Notes: generated by a model from the sequence alone, not told the origin. 64,000 bases of DNA from Ovis canadensis (GCF_042477335.2 NC_091262.1:74696001-74760000); one strand, 5' to 3'. Shown: positions 46,130 through 56,190, numbered from the stretch's first letter. Numbers and translations: made by a program.

Positions 46130-46427
46130 TATTATGGGCTGAATCATGTCCAAAATACGTGAAGTCCTAATCCCCCAGGACCTCCGATGAGACCTTATTT
46201 GAACGTAGGGTCTTTATAGAAGATATCAAGTTAGAAGGAGTTCCTTTGAGTGGGTCTCTAATCCAGTATGCCTGGCGTCCTTATAAAAAGGGGACATTTG
46301 GACAGAAATATAGGGAGACTTTCATGTAAAGATGAAGGTAAAGATGTGGGTGATGTTTCTATAAGCCAAGGAACGCCAAATAGTGCCAGGGAACCACCAG
46401 AAGCTAGGATGTTGCTGTGGAATTTAA
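46130..46427 (+). mobile_element. Old MaLR-type LTR fragment
   Basis: TTATGGGCTGAATCATGTCC, GTATGCCTGGCGTCCTTATA and AAGCCAAGGAACGCCAAATA match an old mammalian LTR pattern. It is interrupted on the right by BovB at 46428. Family name uncertain. Confidence 0.6.
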
Positions 46428-46960
46428 CAAGAATCTGAGAAACCTAGACAGCGTATTAAAAAGCAAAGACATCACTGCCAACAAAGGTCCGTCTAATCAG
46501 AGCTATGGTTTTTCCAGTAGTCATGTGTGGATGTGAGAGTTAGACCACAAAGAAGGCTGAGCACCAAAGAACTAATGCTTTCCCACTAAGGTGCTGGAGT
46601 AGACTCTTGAGAGTTCGTTGAACTGCAAGAAGATCAAACCAGTCAATCCTGAAGGAAATCAACCCTAAATATTCATTAGCAGGACTGATGCCAAAGCTGA
46701 AGCTGCCATACTTTGGCCACCTGATGAGAAGATCTGACTCATTGGAAAAGACCCTGATGCTGGGAAAGATTGAAGACAAAAGGAGATGGGGTGGGTCAGA
46801 GGGTGCAGCAGAGAATGAGATAGTTAGATAGCATCACCAACTCAAGGGACCTGAATATGAGCAAACTCCCAGAGGCAGTGAAGGACAGGGAAGCCTAACT
46901 GTGCTGCAGTCCATGGGATCGAAGAGTCGGACACAACTGAGCGACTGAACACACACACAC
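46428..46960 (+). mobile_element. BovB 3' fragment, decayed
   Basis: AACAAGAATCTGAGAAACCT at the left, AATCCTGAAGGAAATCAACC in the middle and GGACACAACTGAGCGACTGA at the right, ending in a short CA run. Multiple small indels. Confidence 0.9.
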
Positions 46961-47283
46961 AACCTCTGATGAAAGGCATCTCCCCTCTTGTGATTCTCCA
47001 AAAGAAGCTGTGGTAAAGAGATCAAGTTTGATCTGAAGTGTCCTGCTCTCATGCAACCAGTCAAGGATCTATGGAGGAATATCTGATCCCTGAGACAGGA
47101 GGAAGAGCAACCAGTGCAAATCCTGGTCCTTTTATGGTTGATACCCACCCACGGTACGGTACTACCAAAATCTGCTGGCCCCACACAGCAGGGAATAACT
47201 AGTTAAACACAATAATCGTCAAAGTTACTTTCATATCATATAAGACTTTTTTTTTTTTTAACCATTAGAAGTTTCTGTATTGC

Positions 47284-47580
47284 AGGGATTCCCAGGTGGC
47301 TCAGTGGTTAAAGAATCCACCTGTTAATGCAGGAGACACGGGTTTGATCCCTGGCCTGGGAAGATCCCACGTGCCACGGAGCAACTAAGTCCATGGAGAA
47401 CCAGAGCCCAGAACTCTAGAACCCAGAAGCTCCAACTACTAAAGCCCACACACCCTAAAGCCTGTGCATTGAGAAGCCTGCCCACGGCCACTAAAGATTA
47501 GCCCCCACTCTCCAAACTAAAGGAAAACCCGCAGAGCAATGAAGACCCAGCACAGCCAAAAATTAGTAAAGTTTTTTTAG
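47284..47580 (+). mobile_element. CHR-2-type long tRNA-Glu SINE
   Basis: GGGATTCCCAGGTGGCTCAG head, GGAAGATCCCACGTGCCACG, ATGAAGACCCAGCACAGCCA and an A/T tail. It ends about 500 bases before AK7 exon 3. Confidence 0.9.
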
Positions 47581-48087
47581 TTCTGAATTTTTTAAATACT
47601 CCCAGCTGTCAACTGCGATAAGTGACCTTACATTTCGAGACTAGATTTGTTCCACCTTGAGGATTCTGAAATAATCCACGTTAATCACTTATCAGCACTT
47701 CTGAGTCATTGATGGTCTATAACGGCTCAAAGAAACTGGCCCAAAGCTTGAGTTCGTTTTAAATGCCTCACACATTTTCTTCCAGTGTGTTCTAATTCTT
47801 CCCTCCTGAATCAGGGTTTAAACGGCAGGCAGAAATAGTACCTAAGATCTTTATGTAATTATCTTATTTGTCTGTTCCCGGCTGTTTTCATAAACTTTGT
47901 TATTTGAAAACTACACACAGAAGAGAGCCAAGATTTCATTTTAAATTAAAAAAAAAATCCTTCTCTGTGATTTTTCTTCCTGTGGGACTATCCAGGCAGC
48001 ATGTCTCATCTGGAAATTGTCACTCCCATCTAAATATTAAGGTGACCCTGCTTCTTGCAACAAATTACTGTCAACTTTCTTTTTCAG

Positions 48088-48196
48088 GGCATGTCTCAAG
48101 AAGACCTTCTATTGCGCCTGCTGGAATGTGATGTTATCATTTATAACATCACTGAGAGCCCCCAGCAAGCAGAGGAAGCCATCTGGGCAGTCTCCG
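48088..48196 (+). CDS. AK7: AK7 coding exon 3 (residues 99-134)
   Basis: A 109-nt exon encoding [20 protein letters not shown] through EEAIWAVS, recognised as AK7. It is too short for a simple open-frame search. The acceptor is TTTCTTTTTCAG ending at 48087. The donor is GTTAGTG at 48197, a somewhat weak site, and leaves one base of a split codon that is completed by TC at 57205 to give Val135. The CDVIIYNI strand is part of the Rossmann-like N-terminal domain. Confidence 0.92.
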
Positions 48197-48429
48197 GTTA
48201 GTGAGATGCACCCTCCATCTCCAGGGGCGGGACTTTCGTGCCATATACCTTACCTAAGAGCCATCCCAGGAACACCAGGCAAATTAGAACCATGGGAGAA
48301 CTGATCTGAAATTTACCTAAAAGAGGAGGTGAGATCAAACTAGTAGATATGCCTATGGATAATGTTACAACATTTACAGAGGCATATGAAAATATTTAAG
48401 AGTTTATGTGAGCAAAAATCAATTCATAC

Positions 48430-48535
48430 TGGGAATCCCCTGGAGGTCCAGTGGTTAGGACTGTGTGCTTTCATTGCGAAGGGCCCAGGTTCAAAGCCTA
48501 AGATCCCCACAGCTAGGCAGACAAAAAAAAAAAAG
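48430..48535 (+). mobile_element. CHR-type SINE
   Basis: GGGAATCCCCTGGAGGTCCA head and an AAAAAAAAAAAAG tail. Flanks AATCAATTCATACTGGG and AATCTATTCATGTTGGG look like a diverged target duplication. Confidence 0.88.
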
Positions 48536-48659
48536 AATCTATTCATGTTGGGCGGCACCAAATTTGAAGTGCTTAGGAGATCCACTTACAGGAGCTAGGG
48601 GCAAGAGTGAGAAAACCCAGAAGCAATGCAATTATTTGATTGGCTACAGCTTAAATATT

Positions 48660-49004
48660 AGTCACGCAGTCATGTCTGACTGGGAGAAGGCAATGGCAAC
48701 CCACTCCAGTGTTCTTGCCTGGAGAATCCCAGGGACAGGGGAGCCTGGTGGGCTTCCGTCTATGGGTTCGCACAGAGTCAGACATGACTGAAGCGACTTA
48801 GCAGCAGCAGCAGCAGCATGTCTGACTCTTTGTGACCCCATGGACTGTGTGGCCTGCCAGACTCCTCTATCTGTGGAATTCTCCAGGCAAGAAATACTCG
48901 AGTAGGTAGCCATTCCCTTCTCCAGGAGATCTAACTGACCCAGGGATCGAATTTGGGTCTCCCACATCGCAGGCAGATTCTTTACCATCTAAGTGACCAG
49001 GGAA
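48660..49004 (-). mobile_element. Bov-tA SINE split by a Bov-A monomer
   Basis: Minus-strand Bov-tA starting CACGCAGTCATGTCTGACT and resuming at 48828 through to TACCATCTAAGTGACCAGGG. It is interrupted by the plus-strand Bov-A at 48682-48816. Confidence 0.93.
48682..48816 (+). mobile_element. Bov-A monomer nested in a Bov-tA
   Basis: GGGAGAAGGCAATGGCAACC to an AGC tail (about 6 units near 48800). Perfect 11-bp target duplications CATGTCTGACT at 48671-48681 and 48817-48827. Confidence 0.96.
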
Positions 49005-49225
49005 GAGAGAAGCCAGAAGCTTGCAATTATTTGATTGGCTGCAGCTTAAGCATTTCCCTTATTTGGGAGAGTCTATCGACTATTTGTGCTTAGTTTCTTT
49101 AGGTTTGGGTTTGCTCATCTAGGCTGCTAAGGTGCTAGGGCCACCTCAGTCTAATGGCTTCCTTGCCAAGTTAATTTAGCAACAGGTACTCCTGAAGGAG
49201 AGACTTTTTTAAATTGAAGTATAGT

Positions 49226-49432
49226 TGATGTGGTGGTTTAGTCACTAAGTTGTGTCCAACTCTAGTGACCCCATGGACTGTAGCACGACAAACTCCTCTG
49301 TCCACAAGATTTTCCAGGCAAGAATATGAGAGTGGGTTGCCATTTCCTTCTCCGGGGATCTTCCCAACCCAGGGATCGAACCCAGGTCACCTGCATTGCA
49401 GGATTCTTTACTGTCTGAGTTACAGGGAAGCC
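49226..49432 (-). mobile_element. Bov-tA SINE in L1
   Basis: GTGGTTTAGTCACTAAGTTG to GTCTGAGTTACAGGGAAGCC. TTGATGT borders both sides as a short target duplication. Confidence 0.92.
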
Positions 49433-49582
49433 CAAAATTGATGTACAATGTTATAAAGTGTACAGTGTTATGAGTCATACTTTTTGAAGGTTATACTCTA
49501 CTTACTGTTATTATAAAATGTTGGCTGTATTTCCTGTGTTGCACAATATATCCTTATAGCTTCTTTTATACCTAATGTTATT

Positions 49583-50025
49583 TTTAGTCACTCAGTCGTG
49601 TCTGACTCTTTGCGACCCCATGGACTGCAGCACACCAGGCCTCCCCGTCCCTTACCATCTCCTGAAATTTGTCCAAGTTCATGTCCATTACATCGGTGAT
49701 GCCATCCAGCCATCTCATCCTCTGACACCCTCTTCTCCTTCTGCCTTCAATCTTTCCCAGCATCAGGGACTTTTCCAATGAGTCAGCTGTTCACATCAGA
49801 TGACGAAAATACTGGAGCTTCAGGTTCAGCATCAATCCTTCCAACGAGAATTCAGGATTGACTTCCCTTCAGATTGACTGGTTTGATCTCCTTGCTGACT
49901 AAGGGACTTTCAGGAGTCTTCTCCAGCACCGCAGTTGGAAGGCATCACTGCTTTGGTGCTCCACCTTTTGCATGGTCCAGCTCTCACAACCGTACATGGC
50001 CACTGGGAAGACCATGGCCTTGACT
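49583..50025 (-). mobile_element. BovB 3' fragment in L1
   Basis: TTAGTCACTCAGTCGTGTCT to GACCATGGCCTTGACTA, minus strand, 5' truncated. CCTAAT on both sides is a possible short target duplication. Confidence 0.9.
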
Positions 50026-50712
50026 ATCCCTAATAGTTTGTACCTTTTAATTCCCTACCCTTATCTAGCCCCTCCCTCTTCCCTTTCCCCACTGGTAACC
50101 ACTAGTTTTTTCTCTAGTTCCGTGAGTCTCCTTCTTTTTTGTTATATTCACTAGTTTGTGTATTTTTTAGATTCCACATATAAGTATATTAGATAATATT
50201 TGTCCTGCTCTGTCTGACTTATTTTACTCAGCATAGTAAGTCTATCCATGTTGTTACAAATGGCAAAATGTCATTCTTTTTTTATAGTTGAGTATAGTAT
50301 ACAGTACTCCAGTGTACACACACTAAAATATATATCTATCTATATGAATTCTTCTTTATCCCTTCATCTGTTGAAGGACCATAGATTGCTTGCATATCTT
50401 GGCTGTTGTAAATAATGCTGCTGTGAACATGGGGTACATGTATCTTTTTGAATTAGTGTCTTTGTTTTTTCAGATATAGACCCAAGAGTGGAACTGTTGG
50501 GTCATATGATAGTTCTATTTTTAGTTTTTGTGAAACTTTCATATTGTTTTCCACAGCAGCTGCACCAATGTACTTTCCTGGCAATGGTGTACAACGGTTC
50601 CCTTTTCTCCACATCCTCACCAGAAGTTGTTATTTGTTGTCTTTTTGATAACAGCCATTCTAACGGCTGTGAGGTGATACCTTATTGATTGTGGTTTTGA
50701 TTTGCATTTCCT

Positions 50713-50966
50713 AAGGCAATGGCACCCCACTCCAGTACTCTTGCCTGGAAAATCCATGGACAGAGGAGCCTGGTGGGCTGCAGTCCATGGGGTTGAGAGG
50801 AGTCAGACACAACTGAGCGACTTCACTTTCACTTTTCACTTTCATGCATTGGAGAAGGAAATGGCAACCCACCCCAGTGTTCTTGCCTGGAGAATCCCAG
50901 GGACGGGGGAGCCTGCTGGGCTGCCGTCTATGGGGTCGCACAGAGTCAGACACGACTGAAGCGACT

Positions 50967-51002
<36 letters not shown>
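50713..51002 (+). mobile_element. Bov-A2 SINE (dimer) with (CAG)12 tail, in L1
   Basis: AAGGCAATGGCACCCCACTC, a CACTTTC-type linker near 50825-50845, the second monomer to ACACGACTGAAGCGACT, then 12 CAG units at 50967-51002. Confidence 0.95.
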
Positions 51003-51003
<1 letters not shown>

Positions 51004-52136
51004 GATTAGGGATGTTGAGCATCTGTTCACATGTTTGTGGGTCATCTGCATTTCCTCTTTGGAAAAATATCTATCTACTTCTGCCCATTTTTAAAATTGT
51101 GTTGTTTGTTTTTTTGATGTTGAGTTGAATGAGCTGTTTATATATGTTGGATATTAATCCCTTATTGTTTTTACCCATTTGCAAATAGTTTCTTCCCATT
51201 AGTACGTTGTCTTTTCATTTTGTTAGTGGCTGTGCAAAAGCTTTTAAATTTAATTAGGTCCCATTTGTTTATTTATTTATTTTTATTTCCTTTGCTTTAT
51301 GAGACAGATCGAAAAAAATACTGCTATAATTGATGTCAAAAAGTGTTCTGCCTGTTTTCCTCTAGGAGTTTTATGGTTTCCAGTATTACAGTTAAGTCTT
51401 TAATCCATTTTGAGTTTATTTTTGCATATGATGTTAGGGAGTGTCCTGAGTTCATTCTTTTACATGTAACTGTCCAGTTTTCCCAGTGTCATTTATGGAA
51501 GAGACTATCTTTTTCTCCATTGGGTAGTCTTGCCTCCTTTGTCAAAGATAGACCATAAGTGCGTGGGTTTATTTCTGGGCTATCTAGTCTATTCCACTGG
51601 TCTATGTGTTCAAAGAATAGAATTTTTTAATCATTTAAAGAAATGAAACATTAATGTTCAAAATTTAACCTTTATTCATTCTACGGACACTGCTCAAGGA
51701 GGTGGGGTTGAATGTATTGGGAAGATACAAAGACAAATAAAAGTGATACCTCAAGACTTTATAGGCCCACGGTAGAGCTAAGGGACTCGGGAGAAACTTT
51801 TGTGCAGGACAGAGAATGGCATGTTGATACAAAATGTGTCACGAGATGGATGTGACTTTAGGAGAAGAGGAATTATTTCTAACTCTACAGATTCGATTCA
51901 GTTCAACAGATGTTCCCTGATAGCAGGGGTTGGGAAGAACTTGCATGTTTTAAATGCTTTGAAAAAGGTAATAAACTCTAAGGAACAAAGTAATGTTTAG
52001 CAATTTGGTGCTTTATAATTCATATCCTTATTAAATCCAGAGTAACTGAGCTTATTTGAATTGTCATTCTAGACCAGGAGGACAGCGAAAAAGACACAAG
52101 CACCTTACTTTGCAGTATTTTTTACTTTTATGGTAG

Positions 52137-52342
52137 GTGGTTCCCTGGTGGCTCAGACTGTAACAAATCTTCCTACAGTGCAGGAGACCCAGGTTCTATC
52201 CCTGGGCTGGGAAGATCCCTGGAGGAAGAAATGGCTACCCACTCCAGTATTCTTGTCTGGAGAATTCCATGGACAGAGAAGCCTGGCGGGCTATATAGTC
52301 CATGGGTCACAAAGAGTTGGACACAACTGAAAGACTGTCACT
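52137..52342 (+). mobile_element. Bov-tA SINE
   Basis: TGGTTCCCTGGTGGCTCAGA to ACACAACTGAAAGACTGTCA, plus strand. Confidence 0.92.
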
Positions 52343-52506
52343 TACACTTCAATATCTTCATTTTGGGGAGTTTAGTCCAGGAGTCAGCAAACTTTTTCTG
52401 TAAAAAGCCAGGTTTTTGGCTTTTCAAGCCAACTTCTCTGCCACTGTAACAGAAATGCAACTATACACAAAAATGTAAATGAATGAACCGGGTTCCAATA
52501 AAACTT

Positions 52507-52655
52507 AAAAAAAAAATTAATTAATTAATTAATTTGGCTGCTCCAGGTCTTAGTTGCAGTGTGGGGGATCTAGTTCCCTGACCAAAGATCAAAGCCAGGC
52601 CTCCTGCTTTGGAAGCACGGAATCTTATCCACTAGACCACTAGGGAAGTTCCATT
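52507..52655 (-). mobile_element. CHR-type SINE with TTAA-repeat tail
   Basis: The poly(A) end at the left has become an AATT tetranucleotide run (52513-52533). Body GATCTAGTTCCCTGACCAAA, head CTAGACCACTAGGGAAGTTC. Perfect 11-bp target duplications CAATAAAACTT at 52496-52506 and 52656-52666. Confidence 0.95.
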
Positions 52656-53405
52656 CAATAAAACTTTATTTACAAAAACAAGCAGTACCTTGCCAACCCC
52701 TGAATAAGAAAATAGAAAAACTGTATTTTGGCTTATGTTCAAAGAAATGGAATGAAGCTTTAGGAATATTTGTACCATATTCAGAGAAATAATGATGGGA
52801 AAGTACTCTCTCTGGATGTGCGGAAGTCCTCAGGAGCTTAGAATGTTTGATTTCTCATTTATCACTGTGGGCCTAAGTTTCATTCAGATACAAATCGAAA
52901 ACATGAGCAATGTGTCATATTTCAGAACAGAGCTTTATAATTGCCTACTCCCCACATTTTGTCCCTTTGCAAATATCAACAGATGATGTATAATTGCACT
53001 TTCTAAGATAATTGCACCAACTAAAATAATAATCAGACCTCATGTTTACTGAGTTCTCATTTTGTGCTGGTCTTTGGAAATTGATTTTTTCTATATAATA
53101 CATACTCAGAGTTTTTCTTAAATTTTAATTCTTTTCTGATAGAAAACCTGGATGTATTTCAAAAATTTTAAAAAGCACAGAAGGATTTAGAAGAAAAAAA
53201 AATTTCATGCATTTCTTTCCCAGCCCATCCTTACTCCCCCAAAGGAACCTTATTTATCCCACTTGTTCCTTTTAATACACACACACAAAAATGCCTGTAC
53301 TGATGTCCTTTGATTATGAATTTTAGATATTAACCACTGACTTCCCGCTATAACAGATGAGCTTCAGCACCTTATAGGATCCTTCCCATTAATCATCACG
53401 GGAAC

Positions 53406-53524
53406 ATTGAAGATTTGATCGGGTGGCCTCAGCCTGCAGCGGCTTGGAGCGGGGTTTCAGTTCCCGGCCAGAGATTGAGATCAATCGAGGCGGTGAGAGC
53501 ATCTAGTCCTAGCCACTAGACCAG
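53406..53524 (-). mobile_element. tRNA-Glu-derived SINE close to the parent tRNA
   Basis: On the minus strand the head reads CTGGTCTAGTGGCTAGGACT then GCTCTCACCGCC, closer to tRNA-Glu than other SINEs in the window, but the anticodon arm and T arm are altered, so it is not a functional tRNA gene. It directly adjoins the retroviral LTR. Confidence 0.75.
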
Positions 53525-53526
53525 GG

Positions 53527-53965
53527 GTCAGTGACAAGGCCCTGGCCCCTTGGCTTTGCAGAAATGAGTTCCCATGAAGAAGGACAGTAGTGAAACAAGT
53601 AAAATGTTTATTAGGAGGAAAAGAGTACAAGTAAGTGTGGATAGACACGAGTGGACTCGGAGAGGGAGTCTGAGTGCCGTTGAGGTAGTTTCAGTCACTT
53701 TTATGGGGCCTTTCTCCTGGGTTTCTTTTGGCAAATCAAAATGATTTGCCAGACTCAGAGTCCATATTTGGTGTTTCTGAGGATCCTCCCATGTGTGCGT
53801 GCGCATCTCTCAGCCAAGACGGAATCCACCGAAGAGGCCTATGGGTAGTGAGCATCACTTACTGCGGGGTGGTGCCCCCTCCCTTTCTGACCTCCAGGGA
53901 GCCTTTCTGTGCGTCCTGTGCATACTAAGGGAGGTCTCCTGACTTCAAGAATGAGAAAAATAAGT
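53527..53965 (-). mobile_element. Solo endogenous retrovirus LTR (ruminant ERV, class I-like)
   Basis: Minus-strand LTR anatomy: TATA-like CCATAAAAGTG (complement of 53695-53706), then AATAAA (complement of 53607-53612) about 90 bases downstream, followed by a U5-like segment containing CATTTCTGCAAAGCCAAGGG and ending near 53527. No gag, pol or env reading frames adjoin it, so it appears to be a solo LTR. The outer limits are approximate and it may be truncated at its 5' end by BovB at 53972. Confidence 0.7.
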
Positions 53966-53971
53966 GGTCTC

Positions 53972-54752
53972 TTATCTAGAGTCACTTGGACAGCGAGATC
54001 AAACCAAGTCAGTCCTGAAGGAAATCAGTTCAGTTCAGTTCAGTTCAGTTGCTCAGTCATGTCCGACTCTTTGCAACCCCATGGACTGCAGCATGCCAGG
54101 TCTCCCTGTCCAGCCAACTCCCGGAGTTTACTCACACTCATGTCCATTGAGTCAGTGATGCCATCCAGCTATCTCATCCTCTGTCGTCCCCTTCGCTTCC
54201 TGCCTTCAATCTTTCCCAGCATCAGGGTCTTTTCAAATCAGTCAGTTCTTCACATCAGGTGGCGAAAGTATTGGAGTTTCAGCTTCAGCATCAGTCCTTC
54301 CAATGAATATTCAGGACTGATTTCCTTTAGGATGGACTGGTTGGATCTCTTTGCAGTCCAAGGGACTCTCAAGAGTCTTCTCCAACACCACAGTTCAAAA
54401 GCATTAATTCTTCAGTGCTTAGCTTTCTTTATAGTCCAACTCTCACATCCATACATGACTACTGGAAAATCAACCCTGAACATTCATTGGAAGGACTGAT
54501 GCTGGAGCTCCAATACTTTGGCCATCTGATGCAAAGAGCCAATTCATTGGAAAAAGACCCTGATTCCGGCAAAGATTGTGGGCAGGAGGAGTAGGGTGAC
54601 AGGGGATGAGATGGTTGGATGGCATCACTGACACAATGGACATGAGTTTGAGCAAACTCAGAGAGACAGTGAAGGACAGGGAAGCCTGGCATGCTGCAGT
54701 TCATGGGGTAGCACAGAGTAGGACATGACTTAGCAACTGAACAACAACATCA
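53972..54752 (+). mobile_element. BovB 3' fragment split by another BovB
   Basis: The left piece (53972-54027: TCACTTGGACAGCGAGATCA, GTCCTGAAGGAAATCA) and right piece (54473-54752: ACCCTGAACATTCATTGG to GCAACTGAACAACAACATC) join into one BovB once the insert is removed. Confidence 0.9.
54028..54466 (-). mobile_element. BovB 3' fragment inserted in a BovB, opposite orientation
   Basis: GTTCAGTTCAGTTCAGTTCA to CATACATGACTACTGG. The hexamer AAATCA at 54022-54027 and 54467-54472 is the apparent target duplication. It creates an inverted repeat of roughly 280 bases with the host element's right part. Confidence 0.92.
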
Positions 54753-54847
54753 GATCACAGAGAACAAATTTCCAACTCTTTGCTCCAGGGACCCATCTAT
54801 CTCCTGCCCCAGGTTCTCAAACTTTGATACCACAGTTCTTTTCATGG

Positions 54848-55055
54848 GGACTCTTTGGTGGCTCAGCAGTAAAGAATTCGCGTGCCAGTTCAGGAGACTC
54901 AGGAGACTTGAGTTTGATCCTGGGTTTAGGAAGATCCACTGGAGGAGGAAATGGCCACCTGCTCTGGTATTCTTGCTTGGAAAATCCCATGGACAGAGGA
55001 GCCTGGTGGGCTACAGTCCATGGATTGCAAAGAGTTGGACACGACAGTGAGTTCC
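54848..55055 (+). mobile_element. Bov-tA SINE
   Basis: GGACTCTTTGGTGGCTCAGC to GTTGGACACGACAGTGAG. The AGGAGACT segment is duplicated near 54892-54908. Confidence 0.92.
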
Positions 55056-55349
55056 ACTCAACTCCAATGTTTAAATGTGTGGAGAGCCCTCCTGGAAAAT
55101 AACAAGCGTTTTGGACACCAAATACTCATGGGTCCAGTCCACCGCTATTCTAAATTCCAGTGTCTACATATTGTTCATAATCAAGCATCGAGGTGTTACC
55201 AAAACCCTCCACCCACAAACCCACAGCCCCCAGCCAGAGCTCATGGGCGGCTCTACCCCAACCAGGGACAGCTAGGGGGATGGAAAATTACTTCTTTCCA
55301 CAAGGACTTAAGCTAAATAGCACTGCTTTATGTGAAATCATGAGAGGGC

Positions 55350-55998
55350 CTGGTCCCATTGAAAAAAAAAGAACAAATAATGCTATTTATAGCAACATGA
55401 ATGGACCTAGAGAATATCATACTAAGTGAAGTAAGTTAGAGAAAGACAAATATCATGTGATGTCACTTACATGTGAAAGCCTAAAAAATGTAAATGAATT
55501 TATTTACAAAGTAGAAATAGACTCACAGACACAGAAAAGAAACATGGTTATGGGTTGGTGGGGGGTGGATAACTTAAGAGTTCAGGATTAACATGTACAC
55601 ACTATTATATATAAACTAGACGAACAATAAGGATCTACTGTATAGCACAGGGTTCCATAGTCACGGTCTTATAATAACCTATAACGGAAAAGATTCTGAA
55701 AAAAAAAAAAAAGAATGTATAGATATAGATTTTATTTTCAGTTGCTAAGAGTGTCCAACTCGTTGTAACCCCATGGACAGTAGCCTGCCAGGCTCCTCTG
55801 TCCACGGGATTTCCCAACCAAGACTCCTAAAGTGGGTTGCCATTTCCTTCTCCAGGGATCTTCCCAACCAGGGAATCAAACCTGCATCTCCTGCATTGGC
55901 AGGCGGATTCTTTACCACTGAGCCACCAGGGAACCCATATAGGTATAGATGGATACAACTGAATCACTTTGCTGTACACCTGAAGCTAGCATCACATT
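55350..55998 (+). mobile_element. L1 3' UTR split by a SINE
   Basis: Left part: AATGGACCTAGAGAATATCA, AAGTAAGTTAGAGAAAGACA, TATAGCACAGGGTTCCATAG, TTATAATAACCTATAACGG. Right part: ACAACTGAATCACTTTGCTG then TACACCTGAAGCTAGCATCA. The Bov-tA at 55737-55938 lies between. Confidence 0.88.
55737..55938 (-). mobile_element. Bov-tA SINE in L1
   Basis: TTCAGTTGCTAAGAGTGTCC to CTGAGCCACCAGGGAACCCA, minus strand. Confidence 0.92.
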
Positions 55999-56003
55999 GA
56001 AAG

Positions 56004-56190
56004 TTCAGTTCAGTTCAGTCGCTCAGTCGTGTCCGACTCTGCGACCCCATGAATCGCAGCACGCCAGGCCTCCCTGTCCATCACCATCTCCCGGAGTTCA
56101 CTCAGACTCACGTCCATCGAGTCAGTGATGCCATCCAGCCATCTCATCCTCTGTCGTCCCCTTTTTCTCCTGCCCACAATCCCTCCCAAC
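56004..56190 (-). mobile_element. BovB 3' end fragment
   Basis: CAGTTCAGTTCAGTCGCTCA to ACAATCCCTCCCAACAT, with many CpGs retained (young). GAAAGTT borders both sides as a 7-bp target duplication. Confidence 0.93.

Larger units (their letters stand above)
40213..48087 (+). other. AK7: AK7 intron 2
   Basis: Intron holding CHR and Bov-A SINEs, L2 and BovB fragments, an old LTR and the antisense RPLP1 retrocopy. Segments 44565-45915 and 47585-48087 show no gene. Confidence 0.9.
48611..49049 (+). repeat. Long direct repeat flanking a SINE nest
   Basis: About 43 bases at 48611-48654 recur at 49007-49049. The shared core TGCAATTATTTGATTGGCT is followed by AMCAGCTTAA-like sequence with few mismatches. 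This is longer than normal LINE-mediated target duplications. Confidence 0.85.
49203..51620 (-). mobile_element. L1 LINE 3' portion, split by three younger elements
   Basis: Minus-strand L1. The 3' UTR is at 49203-49582 (TTAAATTGAAGTATAGTTGA, then TTGATGTACAATGTTAT after a SINE). From 50026 it continues through TAGATTCCACATATAAGT, ATGTTGTTACAAATGGC and the ORF2 region (GAGGTGATACCTTATTGATT, AATTAGGTCCCATTTGTTTA, TTTGTCAAAGATAGACC). Inserts are at 49226-49432, 49583-50025 and 50713-51002. Both 5' truncated and non-functional. Confidence 0.9.

Noticed and set aside
53440-53524. Possible functional tRNA-Glu gene
   Set aside because: Similarity is limited to the head; the anticodon and T arms are altered and the sequence continues as a SINE body.
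53909-54499. 196-codon frame
   Set aside because: It runs through an LTR edge and a reversed BovB fragment, so it is a chance read-through of repeats.
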